Assembly (NCBI GenBank): GCA_015680685.1
Contig: MNCI01004661.1
Coordinates: 1,680-57,385, forward strand
DNA from: Gnetum montanum
Lineage: Eukaryota > Streptophyta > Gnetopsida > Gnetales > Gnetaceae
Reading direction: 5' to 3'
DNA: 55,706 nt
Shown: positions 22,717-33,510 of the stretch, piece by piece
Layout: every line of letters starts with the position of its first letter
How positions within the stretch are numbered: the first letter of the stretch is position 1
Notes under the pieces: model-generated
Seen by the model: the letters and a program-made list of their open reading frames with translations, nothing else
Told to the model about the DNA's origin: nothing
Database searches by the model: none
Position numbers and translations under genes: made by a program

Positions 22717-25700
22717 GTCATTCATCCTTTTGGCCAAGTTCTTAGCATCAAATCTCTGATCAACGTATTTGCCCTTGAGAACCTTGAGTTCTATGTTTGC
22801 CACCGCAAGCTTTTTCTTAGTGTCCTTATGATGCTTGAGCTTAGCCTTGTAAACAAGTATGAGCTAGGCACTTGCTTCTCCAGTTCTAACCATGGTTGTT
22901 TGGTAATCAACATAACCAAATTTGCATATCAAAGATTGTTAAGCTCCATGTTATCTATCATCTTCCCAATCTACAACTTCTTCATGCCAATTTCCACCTT
23001 ATTGTAGGCATCTATCCCATAAACAATAGGTTTCCAAACTTCTCTTCCTTGATAGATTTGTTGGAGGGTTTCATTTACTTTTGCCTTCATCAACTAGATG
23101 TGCTCTTCATTAACATTTTTCTGTAGACCAACCTGATCTCTATAATGATCCTTAACTTTCTCAAATTTGAGAGTCTTTCATTTATAAGCAGCTACCTCTA
23201 TTGTAGTCTTTTGGTGAAGAGCATGGACCTCCTCCATGGAGATGTTTCTATTTTTAGTTGCCAATCTCTTTAGCTCTATGTTTGCTCTAGCTAGTTGACC
23301 CTGCTATTGATGGATAAAGTCGATCAATTGTTTTTTATGCTCATAAACATTGTGCAGGCAATGGTTCTCTACAGTCAGTTTCACATTCTCTTGGCAAGTC
23401 AGATCCAAGGCCTTCTAAATTTTGTGCTATGTAGCCTCTACTAAGGATCAGTAGAACACCATCATCTCCATCACACCCTCAACCCATTTTAGTCTGGTGT
23501 AAAGCAATTCATGAGCTTCATCCCTTATTAATGTTGGGTTGAGAAATGAAGGGTTGGAAATTTGGGCTCTTAATTTAGCAACTTTAACAACCAAAAATTC
23601 ATTCAACTCCTTAGTTGTTTCAAGTTGCCCTTCCAAGATGATGTTTTTGCCCCTTACCTCTAGCAGCTTCAACTAGGTTTCAATGATATTATCTAGAAGA
23701 TCAAAGACATCTAAATGCAGTTGCTTGGTTCCCAGCTGTTGGTCCAACAATTCTTCATGTTTTGTTGCACTTAATCTATCGCTTATGGTTCTTGGGAACA
23801 TATACACATCCTTGAGTGTAGTGACATCTAGTATGGATGTCATAGGTGCATTGAGTGTTTTAGCAATTCTATCAGCAACCACCTCTACTACTGTCTCTTG
23901 CCCTTTGGGCTACATCACTAGCACTATTGTTGCCTCACCTTCCTCTAAGTGCATCAAGAAAGTCATGGCATTCCCATAGATTTCTAGGAATGCCTGCTAT
24001 TCTGTGAGAGAAATGTAGGGTTGCCAATTTGGGCTCTTAATTCAACAACTTTAGCAGCCAAGCATTCATTCAACTCCTTGGTTATTTCAAGTTGCCCTTC
24101 CAAGATGATGTTTTTGCCCCTTACCTCTAGCAGCTTCAACTAAGTTTCAATGATACTATCTAGAAGATTAAAGACATTCGAATGTAGTTTCCTAGTTCCT
24201 AGAAATTGGTCCAACAATTCTTCATGTTGTGTTGTGCTTAATTTATCTCTTATGGTTCTTGCAAACATCTGCACATCCTTGACTGCAATGACATCTGGTA
24301 TGGATGTCGTAGGTGCATTGAGTGTTTCAACAATTCTATCAGCAACCACCTCTACTGTTGTCTCCTGCCCTTGGTTTTAGATCACTAGCATTGTTGCTAC
24401 CTCGCCTTTCTCTCAACGCATCGAGAAAGTCATGGAATTCTCATATATTTCTGGGAGTGGTTGTTATTCTGCAAGAGATACTGTGATCTCTCTAGCACTA
24501 GGATTCAACCTTGCTGACAACTATGTTCGTTGGGCTAAGAAAATGAATCCACCTCCCCCCTCCCCCCATTAGGATAACTATTCAAGCCACCTCATTTAGG
24601 TGACTCATTGCTAGCCAATACACAGATGGATACCCACCACTTGTGCCTACTCATTGCTCTTGTTTTCTTAAGAGCCATTCTTGGTATTCATGCAACTGTT
24701 AGGCTATTGCAACAATGTTTGGCATAGTTGTTTGAGTGGTAGGTGGAGGTGGTGGCTACCACTCCTCCTCTTGAATGGTCATTACAGGCATTTTTTCTTT
24801 CATCATCTTCACCCAATTAGTGGTCAGAGCATGCCTGATAGCATCATTTTTATAACGAAATACCCCTCCCCTCTGATAGAGTTTTCTGATGAGGCATTGG
24901 AAGAGGAGTGTCTTCCTTCCACATTCATTCTCTTTAAACTGCTTCTTTATCTTTAGATAAATCAATTGTGGAAGGTTAATAGGAAGTCTCCCACTCATAG
25001 CAATGCATGCACAAGCAGAAAGGTAGTGATTTTACTTAGCCTCATTATGGGGTTTAGGTGAAAGATTGAAATCTTGTAATGGATCCTTTTTGCCAGCATG
25101 AGCGTGCCTTAGTCCTTGTGGTCGACACCGTAACACCATCTCACCCATTACTTTTTTTTGTTGAGGTTTTCCTGCATTGGAATCTTAGCAAGATTCATCC
25201 TTATTTCTAGCAACCCAAGCATTTCAAAAATGGTCTGCACTAAGTAGGATACTAAGATGTCCTTGATTTTGACTATTGTACCAACCTTTTTGTTGTTCTA
25301 GAATAAGAATCTCTCTCCCATGTACCACTCCCTAGTGGAAGTGATAATTGGCCACATGGGAGAGGTCTTCAGTTGGTCCTATACTTCTTTAGGTGCTTAC
25401 TCTAGGAAAGGGCCAAAGTTTAACTATTGGAGCACTATTTTTTGGACCTTCCTTGATTTGATTTGATTCAAATAAGCTTCTGTCAAGGTCACCTTAAGGT
25501 TTGCTTGCTGATTTGGTGCCTCATCTCGATGGGAATGTTCTGTTGCTACTGCTAATTATGGAATCTAATGAATAGATTCCACCTTGACCTCTTCCCTAAG
25601 AGGACCTGTGGTGTGGGTTGCAAGTCATTCTTCTTGGGCTTGTTCTTGGCCCCTTCCCATTCTTGGTCATTTCTTCCTTTGTTGAGATGGTCCTCTTTCC

Positions 25701-25726
25701 TACGTGTGCTTCCCTTTCAATGCCAT
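22717..25726 (-). pseudogene. ORF3 of element E (putative plant transposon protein-like + coiled coil)
   Basis: Reads leftward from the ATG at 25726 (MALKGKH), which aligns with MAPK starts in H and A. An LNFGPFLE block lies near 25435-25410 and SPMWPIIT near 25360. LPINLPQLIYLKIKK and TLLFQCLIRKL blocks lie at 24998-24850; this C-terminal part of the first domain resembles the 'putative plant transposon protein' family. From 24350 leftward come heptad-rich segments (LLDQQLGTKQLHLDVFDLLD) and, at 22850-22720, LKHHKDTKKKLAVANIELK-like coiled coil. A 467-bp internal tandem duplication (23543-24477) and stops break it; the C-terminus is deleted into the LTR. No catalytic motif recognised. Confidence 0.75.
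23543..24477 (-). repeat. 467-bp tandem duplication inside ORF3 of E
   Basis: TTTGGGCTCTTAATT occurs at 23561 and 24028, and both units carry the CAACCACCTCTACT and GAAAGTCATGG landmarks. 467 is not divisible by three, so the duplication shifts the frame. H and A have one copy. Confidence 0.9.
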
Positions 25727-26006
25727 CTGTAGTCATAAAACATCCATGGATTAGTAGATATAACATGTAACTTTGAATATTTTGAGTACCTTATCTCGTC
25801 AGTTAGTTACACTTGGCTAAGCTTGGACCATGGTAGATTAATATTTTATTATTATTTTATTAATTAATTTCATTATAAATATCACCGAATCTCATTGGAA
25901 GAGTTTAACTCTGTAATTTGATGTTTAAATGTTGATTTCTTAGTTAAACCTTTGTGGGACTCAAAAAAATGGTGAAAATTTTTTTGTCAAAAATGCCACA
26001 TTTGTG
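25727..26006 (-). other. Leader between PPT2 and ORF3 (element E)
   Basis: AT-rich, no coding signal. It corresponds in position to 39084-39338 in H and 54043-54330 in A. Confidence 0.5.
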
Positions 26007-26022
26007 GCCCCCACAACTAAGA
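26007..26022 (-). other. PPT2 before ORF3 (element E)
   Basis: On the minus strand CTTAGTTGTGGGGGCC, the counterpart of CTCAGTCATGGGGG in H and CTTAGTCGTGGGGG in A. Confidence 0.6.
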
Positions 26023-26164
26023 GCTTACCTTTAATAGATATAGGGTCGAAGAATGGAGTGATTTGGATAAAATTTTAGGAAGTTATGGGCTTTGGAAGTT
26101 TTTAGGCTCTAAAATTTTGAAAAACTTCATTGGCATTTGTGAGCAAATGTGAAAATTTCAAAGG

Positions 26165-26290
26165 TCATGCATATTTATACTATTTTTCCACTACGTCAAT
26201 GGGGCCATGTATACAGGGCCTCGTATACACATTGGCTCCATTGACGAGGCCACATATACATGCTTTGTAGATAAAATTTTCAAATGTGAA
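26165..26290 (-). promoter_or_regulatory. LTR-like internal promoter upstream of ORF3 (element E)
   Basis: Minus strand: repeated GTATACG/TATACATGGCCCCATTGACG-type elements (26190-26270), then AGTATAAATATGC (26170-26182). The same combination of GGCCCC/GTATAC repeats and TATA box makes up the U3 of H and, in part, of E's own LTR. It sits ~150 bp upstream of PPT2 and ~450 bp upstream of the ORF3 ATG. Promoter activity is inferred. Confidence 0.6.
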
Positions 26291-26520
26291 TATCTTGAAA
26301 AATACATGGAATTTTTGAATGAATTTGGAGTCCATGGAGTTCTAGAAAAGCCAAAAATATGATGAAATCATTGAAGAGGGTCTTTGAAAGCTCAAAAATT
26401 GAAAATTTTGATGGAGATTGTATGTATATAACAAAATATGAGCACATGGTTTAATGCAGAAGATTGGTGTACAAAATATTCTAATTGCAAGAATGCCTAA
26501 GGATAAGGTTCTTAACGAAC
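26291..26520 (-). other. E non-coding region, left of the solo LTR
   Basis: AT-rich, no gene seen. It is the continuation of 27437-28714 across the solo LTR. A minus-strand open frame (26342-26524) crosses it but has no counterpart in other copies. Confidence 0.5.
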
Positions 26521-26525
26521 CCAAC

Positions 26526-27431
26526 TGATGAGTGGCGAGGTACCCCTACACTCAACCATACGAATATGAGCGTTTCACACACAATCCGGTCGAACTCCGC
26601 AAACAAACTAGTTGTGGTATCTAGATAGTTATTCTTAGGTTGCAGTTCGCTGTCTTCCCACCTGGACTAGTATTAGCTTTGTCACGTATGGTTTAGTCTA
26701 AGGTGTGGTGTATGATGTGTTTCTATACTAATGCTACTCCTGGAGACAATGGAAGATAATATTAACTAAGCTAAGAGAGAAAGGGTGAGAGAGGATCTAA
26801 GCTAGCCTAAGTGCGATGAGCATCCGTTCCTTGATCATCTGTGCACATCTTGGACTTTGTGCATGACTACCATTGGGATTACCAAGCACAGATCCTAGGT
26901 ACGCTACTGGGTTACCAAGTAGTCACACTTAAATGCTCGTAATCAAGTCGTACTCATTCCGCATTCAATAGGAGTTTAGGGTGAGAGATATTAACTAAGA
27001 AAGTAGTAAATAGTAAATAAATAAATAAACTAAGTGAATGCTACAATGATGAAGTAATCTCGATCTTTATTTTCGGTCATGTGCATGTCCAAGTACGTCA
27101 CACTCGAATAAGGATGTTGTACAATTACAATCACCACACTGCGGACATGTGCTGAGAAATAATTCTAACTCTAAGAAGGAAAAACTACAAGAGTTTTGGT
27201 AAGGAACTAAGAACTAACTCCCAGAACAAGGAAAGCCACCTCTTATTTATAGAAATTGAGGCAGGCTACGATATCGCGTACGCGATATCATGGGGCGGAC
27301 ACGATATCGCGGCTATGATATCGCATATGCGATATTGTGGGTCCAATAACTAGGCCTGACAGACCATATCTTGTATTAGGGCTCTGATAACAGGGCTTCG
27401 ATAACTGGGCTTGACAAACCATGACTCATCA
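26526..27431 (-). repeat. Solo LTR
   Basis: 906 bp, TGATGAGTGGCGAGG to CATGACTCATCA, flanked by CCAAC at 26521-26525 and 27432-27436. No internal sequence or PBS adjoins it, and the flanking DNA on both sides belongs to element E's non-coding region, so it formed by LTR-LTR recombination after insertion. In its own orientation (minus) U3 has TAACAGGG-type repeats and then GATATCGCGTACGCGATATC palindromes, followed by a TATA box at 27244-27251. Confidence 0.93.
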
Positions 27432-27436
27432 CCAAC

Positions 27437-28714
27437 TAAGAGATATTTACATGGATCCTTCCCATAGTAGGCACATGCCTTGTTTTCCCATGCATAACCT
27501 CAACCTAAGGAGTCTTTGGGCCCCATAGGTGATTAATGGTTGATGGAAGTTAAGGACTAAAACCTGGAAGATCCTATCCAAAAATTCATGTATGTTAGAC
27601 AAAGACACCAAGTTAAGAACATGTACATCGGTAGTAAGGTGAAATATGGGAAGCATGGACGGATGATGGAGAAGGTGGAATAGAATTTTGAATTGAGATT
27701 ATAAGAAGTCCCTTGTGGAGTTGTGTTTAAATGACCTAAGAAGATCCATCCTTAGTCCAAACCAAAGCCAACTACTTACAATAACTTCACATCACCACTT
27801 CAAGACTGATCTACCCCTCAAGATATAAGAGTGCTCCCATAGAACAACCACCATTCCATAAAGACAAGAAAGGAGAAGCAGGAAGTGAGAGAGAGGGCCT
27901 TAGTTAGAGGGAACCTTTAGGCATGGGTAACATGTCTTTCTAGTCTCATAACCAGTGCTTGTAGCCTGTTTATTTGTCTAAGGGATGTGCTTGAATCCCG
28001 ATCATGTTTTTTTTTAATTTTTTTTCTCTCTCTCCTTTCTTTTTGGATGGGAACCACACCATGCAAAAACTTTATTTAACTTCTTATTATCGGTTGACAC
28101 AAAATGGTAAGAAGTCTATAAAAACACTCATGCACCTGAGCAAGTAGAAGAGTACAAAGAGTATTGAGTCCCCTTGAAGTCACACCTTGTGTAAACATTT
28201 GAATCCTTCCCAATTCTAGAAACTACTGAGATCACAAATTTATTCAAAGTTTATTTAATGAAAGTGACCTCAAACTTCTAAAACAAGGAAAACCACAGAG
28301 TTTCTGGATGGGTGGATGTCGTGGACTCACTACCTATTTCATGAAAAAGAAACCATGACCTAGGTATCGATACAAAAATTCAGAAATAGCAACTAGACAT
28401 TAGTAAACAAAACATTAAGCACAAACCACCATTAGTAAAAGCTATAGCACCACTGTGTCTTGTTGGCATAAAGTACATTTATTAGCAAAAATTAGAAAAT
28501 CATACCAAAAATAAAGTAAAATATATAAGAAAGTATAAAATATTGAAGAAAGATTTAAATGTACTAACGATGGTGTAAAAAATGGTGTAAAATAGGAATA
28601 AGTTTTAAAATCAAAAAGATGTAAAATAAAAAATTTGCAAACATAAAAATGTGTAAAACAAAAAATAGAAAAACTAAGGAGTCATGTATATGATTAACAC
28701 AAATTCCCATATTC
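27437..28714 (-). other. Conserved post-pol non-coding region (element E)
   Basis: Reverse-complement of the I/F/H region: CCCCTTGAAGTCACACC (28162-28180), GGGAACCACACCATGCAAA (28049) and GTAGCCTGTTTATTTGTC (27962) appear in mirrored order. No conserved reading frame. Confidence 0.7.
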
Positions 28715-28745
28715 CCCAAAACTAAGTTGGAAGGAGGAGATTCAA
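28715..28745 (-). other. Internal polypurine tract after pol (element E, decayed)
   Basis: Minus strand: AATCTCCTCCTTCCAACTTAG then TTTTGGGGAATATGG, aligned with CTCCTCCTTCCAGCCTAGTC / ATGGGGGAGAC in H. Confidence 0.5.
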
Positions 28746-28789
28746 AAAATTAAGCATGGTTGCCCATTCATTGAGGTATTTGTTGTACT

Positions 28790-29265
28790 AGCTTGCTTGT
28801 GCTTGTGGAAAGGCTTTATCTATTGGATGTTGACCAACTACTTTTTATCTAGGCATTCAAGTTTGTATATGATCATGGCCCTAGAAGGAAAGGTTTCATC
28901 AATTATATAAGACCCTTCCAACAACATTTAGAATTTGGTTTTCTAAGGTATGTGTGTGGGATTCCAATAGAGGACCTTATCTTCCAGTTGGAATTTTATG
29001 TTCCATATTCTAAGATCAAGACATTGCTTGTTAAATGTCTTATGCACTTCATTTAAGGATAGGGCTACCAATAAATTTTCATCTAGCACATTGAGGTTGA
29101 TCAATCTTTCTTTTTATGCTAGACTTAGGTTAAGATCCAAGTCATAGTTTGTTAAGAGTGTATAGAGCTCAGATTGAATTGGGAGTGTTGAAAGTTTTTC
29201 ATGTACCAGCTCATAGGAAGAGTAGCCAATAGGAAGTTTCCATGTTGAGTGGTAGGCCTAAAGGG
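28790..29265 (-). pseudogene. int: Integrase C-terminal part of element E (left of H)
   Basis: On the minus strand the translation resumes directly after H's target duplication with the STWKLPIGYS-type block, then LNVLDENLL, SLNEVHKTFNKQ and FQLEDKVLYWNPTH. These match the integrase C-terminal end of H (36730-37139) and F. Together with 43333-43385 it forms one interrupted gene. Confidence 0.82.
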
Positions 29266-30170
29266 TGATGAAATGCTAAATAGTCAATGCGTCGACTAGG
29301 CTATGTATACGGGGCTCCATATATGAAGCCGCGTCAATGTGGCCCCATCGATGCATCTATCCATGCGTCTACGTGGCCCCATTTATGCGAACCCTATTCT
29401 AGCCTATAAATAAGTGTGCTTCCACCACACTTAGGTACCTTTTGGCAGTTGTAGCAAAACTCTTGCATTTTGTTTCCGTGAGAGTTACAATATTTTCCAA
29501 GTGCCCACAGTAGGTGTAAGAAAGGTGTTCGGCTCTTTATTCGAGTGCTGATGTACCTAAGCCATTTGCGTGAATGTTAATAAAGATGAGCTTTTCAAGA
29601 ATTCCTTGTAGCAATTGGACTTAGTCATTTGATGCATTTAATAGTTTAATATTTCTATGCTTTAATAATTCCTTAAGTTTCCATTGTTATTACCTTAATT
29701 TCCATCACCCTCTTATAGTTTGTAAAAACCATAAGTACAACCATCTCGAACATAAACCCAACACTTGGCAACCCAGTGACACTTAATGTCTGGTAACCCA
29801 ATAGTGGCTAGGGGATGCTCAAGATGTGTATGGAAGATGGGATCGAATACTTATGGTAGGAAGAGTTAAGATATAGATTAGAATAATTATAGATTACGTA
29901 ATATTCCATTCCCTTCTTTCCATTTCAAGAATTAGCTGCTAGAAGATAAACTGAAAAAAACCATAAAAATCATTTGCCTCAATCTCACTTAACCATCGTA
30001 GTCAGAACATCACAAGTGAGGTTGGGAAGACAATGACCATTCTAACCCAAGGTTTTGTTGGTTAGGGTCTGGTGTATGTAAAGTGCTTACAGTCTATGGA
30101 ATTCGACCAAGTCATGTATGAACGCCCGTGATTTACATGGTTGGGCGTAGGTGTACCTAGCCGCTCATCA
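29266..30170 (+). repeat. 5' LTR of element H
   Basis: 905 bp, TGATGAAATGCT to GCCGCTCATCA. U3 has GTATACGGGGC and GTGGCCCCATCGATGC repeats (29297-29395) followed by TATA box TATAAATA at 29404. R/U5 matches 42580-43327. Confidence 0.93.
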
Positions 30171-30171
30171 T

Positions 30172-30246
30172 TGGTGCCATTGCTGGGGATCGAACCCAAG
30201 TCACCTGCATGATAGGCAGGAATACTCATCACTATACTAAAATGAT
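30172..30246 (-). tRNA. Full-length tRNA-Asp complement at the primer-binding site (not a working tRNA gene)
   Basis: The minus strand reads as a 75-nt tRNA-Asp including CCA. It has the GTATAGTGATGAGTA D-arm, an anticodon stem CCTGC/GCAGG around loop CTATCAT (GTC changed to ATC), TTCGATC in the T loop and GGCACCA at the 3' end. It starts one base after the LTR, where other copies have only an 18-nt PBS. Against the plant tRNA-Asp sequence as I recall it, I count 14 differences, 12 of them C-to-T or G-to-A and 8 at CpG sites. Because CCA is present and plant tRNA genes do not encode it, the source is a mature primer tRNA, not a genomic tRNA gene. Confidence 0.88.
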
Positions 30247-30953
30247 AGTTTAAACTCCAACTCATGATTTATTTTTTTTTGGTTCTAACCCATCAATTAA
30301 CACTCCGGGAGATTTAATGGGATGCACGTGCCAACACCATAACTTAGTCAAACTAAGAAGGTGTATGAGGGCCACTTTGAGTAACTTGTGCACACTTTAA
30401 TTAGTGGTTATGTTTGGTTGCAGATGGAACCAGAACCAAGGCATCTACGGGGAGAAGGATCATCACAACTAGGGACAAACAACCATGAACAGGAAGAGGA
30501 TGAGGTATGCAGCACCCAAAGCACACGGAGGGTTCCCATGTAATTGGCCCACTCCGCGAAGGACCTAATGTGGAATCTATTCATCAAATTCCTAAAGAGA
30601 AGATCTTTAGTGAAAAATAGCAAGGGGATGAGACTCCAGCCATAGCGCCACAGCTTGAGGTCACCTTGACCCAGGCATGTCTTGATGCTATCAGGCCAAG
30701 GGAAGTGCAACGAATGGTCCTGTAAGAGTTGAACTTTGGACCATTTCTTGAGAATGCACCAAAAGATGTGAATCTCCAATTGTAAAACTCTCCTATGTGG
30801 CCAATCATCACATCCAGTGGTGAATGGTATTTAGGAGAGACTTATCTCTTTTGGACAAACTTGCAGCTGGGGTCTAGAGTAAGAACAAAGGACATCTATG
30901 TCTCTTACTTTGCAAAAGTGATCACGCAAGCTCTAGGGTTTCCTGAGACTGGG
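30247..30953 (+). pseudogene. Duplicated ORF3 leader and N-terminus in H's 5' region
   Basis: Matches 39162-39866 of the same element from AGTTTAAACTCCAACTCATG through the ORF3 start (ATG at 30424, MEPEPRHLRG) to about residue 175, with GCAAGCTCT near the end. After 30953 the sequence is gag leader. In E, F and I the PBS is followed by gag leader directly, so this block is an insertion into the leader of H. Confidence 0.85.
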
Positions 30954-31100
30954 AACTGTTAGTCTTACATGTGCCATATAACCTTAGCAAAATTATCATT
31001 CACGTTGTTGGAACGGACCTAGGATAGTAAAGTCTATGCACGCTAGGTAGCCTAAGTAAAAAGTAAGGTACACTAATTAGTGGATTATCTAACATCCAAC
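30954..31100 (+). other. gag leader of H
   Basis: GTTGTTGGAACGGACCTAGG near 31005 and GCACGCTAGGTAGC near 31037 correspond to the PBS-end and leader of F (13681-13715: GTTGTTGGGGACTTAG, GCGCTACGTAG). The normal PBS start is missing. Confidence 0.55.
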
Positions 31101-33510
31101 ATGTCTTCTTTTCACAGGCGAGATGAATCCAACCCATCGGTGCCTCAAGAATGTCAGGTGGTATACAAGCATCCATATGAATATGTCCTCGACTTCACCT
31201 TCATCCTACATCAGGATGAACATTTGCACTAGCTGGACATGGAAGGCAACATCATACTACCGTTTGACCGATCAACTCCTGAAATGCTGTTTCACAATCT
31301 TGCCAGACTCGACATTTAGGACTACAATGTGGAGTACATCATGGAGGACCATGACTACTGAGACTATCATCCCACTGAGGCCCAATGTGTACGAGACTTG
31401 AAATAGGTAGAATAGTATGAACACATGAAGGGAAAATAGTTCAGTAACCCCTTATTCTTGCAAGGGCTGCAGGATGATGAAGAACCTATCTTTCATGATT
31501 CCCACTTGGCCAAACTCCCTCTGGGGCATTAGATCATTCAGTCCATCATTCAAAACAAGCGATTGCATGATTGGAACCCCCAGGAGGATGGAGGGTCATG
31601 CAGGAGAGATCATGGCATAAGCAAAGAAGGGCATCAAGATCGAGGCTATCATCCGAGTAGAGGGGGGATCGATGTCGGGGTGGTGGTGACTCTTCTCCAT
31701 CCTCTCGCTCCCCTCCACCTTCATCCAATTCTGACTCCGATCGTGACCGCAGTAGAAGGGAGGGAGGTGATGGTGATCAAAAGGATTGAAGGGAACGACG
31801 TGAGGGAGTGCATGACCAATCACATGAACCTCACCATCAAGAATGGAGAGGTATCCAAACTCGTCACAGACATTATGGTTTTCAACAAGATTATGACTTA
31901 GATGAACCATTGTTGGCTACTCGAAGCATGCTCCATATCGCAGAGGTAGTTCAAATACCTAGTAGGCACTTGAAAGATAGCCAGATCAAGTACATTAACA
32001 TGAACAACATCCCCACATTTGAAGGGGGATATAATTATGATCTACAAACTCACCTGCAAGCATTTCATGATGCTTGCACCTTGCAGAACATCGATAATGA
32101 TTGGCAAAAACTTAAGTTGTTCCCTCGCACACTCATCAAAGAAGCAGAAAGCTGGTACTAGTGTTTGGAGTTGGAATCAATCAGAAGATGGAGTACGATG
32201 TTGGAAATCTTCAACGACAAGTATCAAACATACTCTAGAGTGGCGAACCTGAGACACCAAATCCAAGGGTGGAAGCAAGGTAGTCATGAACCCTTGGATG
32301 CAGCTATGAGTAAATACTACTCACTATTGCATTGATGCCCTGGTCATGGCGACTCTCAGCAGACATAACTTCACTATATCATTGATGGGCTCCACTTTGA
32401 AACTAGAAAGACCCTCGATGTGTACGCCTAAGAACAACTATTAGAACTAAGGGCCCATCAACTACAATGCCTAATTGAGCAAGTGGCTAAAGAAGAGGGG
32501 GAACATAGAAAGAAGGAGAGTGCAGAGGAGTTTAACCAAGATCCTTCCATCAACAAGAGGAGGCCCAATTTTGTGAAGATGAGGAGGAATCACCATTGGA
32601 TGCAGTAGTGAACCGAAAAACGTTGCCCTTACAAAAATTTGCTTCTGAAATATCAACAAAGGTTGATAAGATGTGGGACTCTTTGGACAAAAAATTTCAA
32701 ACCATTTCGAAGATTGCAGAGGAGTCCAGAGAGCAAGGTAATGATCGTGATCAGCGTAGGAAGAAGGAAGCTGAACATTCCCACCATAAAGGTAAGGGAA
32801 AATTTGCTATAGTAGAATAGGTTGTAGACTCTAATACAGAGGAAGATGATGAATGTGACATATCCCAATACAAACATCCTAAGCGGTGTTGTCCCATGGT
32901 GTCACATCTACAAGATTCTGGGATGTATGCATTGAATCCTCGTCTGGCAAAGAGGCAAACACCCCGAAGGTTGCCTTACTTACAAGGCAATCCCAGGCAG
33001 TTCCACCAGCAGCAAGGATATTATCCAAGTGAAGTGCCACCATAACCTTATGAATACTTTTAGCAATGGCAGCATGCATAGGCATGGGGGATGCCACCTC
33101 CAAGGCAGCAGTACCCTTATCGACAGCCACATCCCTATGGGTACTACGTTTAGTAACCAGTCTCCCCACGGGACTCTTCCAGTCACACAACCTTTTAGAA
33201 TTATTGCCACCCCCTAGAATATTTCCAACCACAGTCTCCATCACCTAAGGGGGAAGGCCCACATCTCTACTATCCTCCATCACCTTCTCCTACCGTCCCT
33301 ACTCAGCAACACCCCACTCAACTATTAGTTGCTCCACCTATGCAAGGGGAAATACCATCACAGCCACAACAACGTAATGCTACGAGGGCTCTCAGCCTAC
33401 AACTAGCTCCTTAACTGAGTGGACCGAAAGCCAAGCCACGGAAACATCCCTTTTTTCAGCCTAATAACCTAAGCATACCCTTACACACACCTATGGCTAG
33501 TGCCTCTAAA
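31101..33510 (+). pseudogene. gag: gag of element H (degenerate)
   Basis: ATG at 31101 (MSSFHRRDES), then the HPYEYVLDFTFILHQDE block at 31173-31230. The core gag domain lies at about 31925-32460 (NMNNIPTFEGGYNYDLQTH, WQKLKLFPRTLI, GWKQGSHEPLDA), then a segment with TLPLQKFASEIS (32620), CDISQYKHPKRCCP (32858-32900), and the P/Q/Y-rich tail with PPPRQQYPYRQPHPYGYY (33090-33150). Several frame changes and stops. Confidence 0.85.

Noticed and set aside
26526-27431. 3' LTR of element E
   Set aside because: CCAAC flanks both sides and E's sequence continues beyond it to PPT2, ORF3 and another LTR, so it is a solo LTR inserted in E.
30172-30246. Functional nuclear tRNA-Asp gene on the minus strand
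   Set aside because: CCA is present in the DNA, it abuts an LTR with the usual one-base spacer, the anticodon is changed, and acceptor pairs 1-72 and 7-66 are lost.
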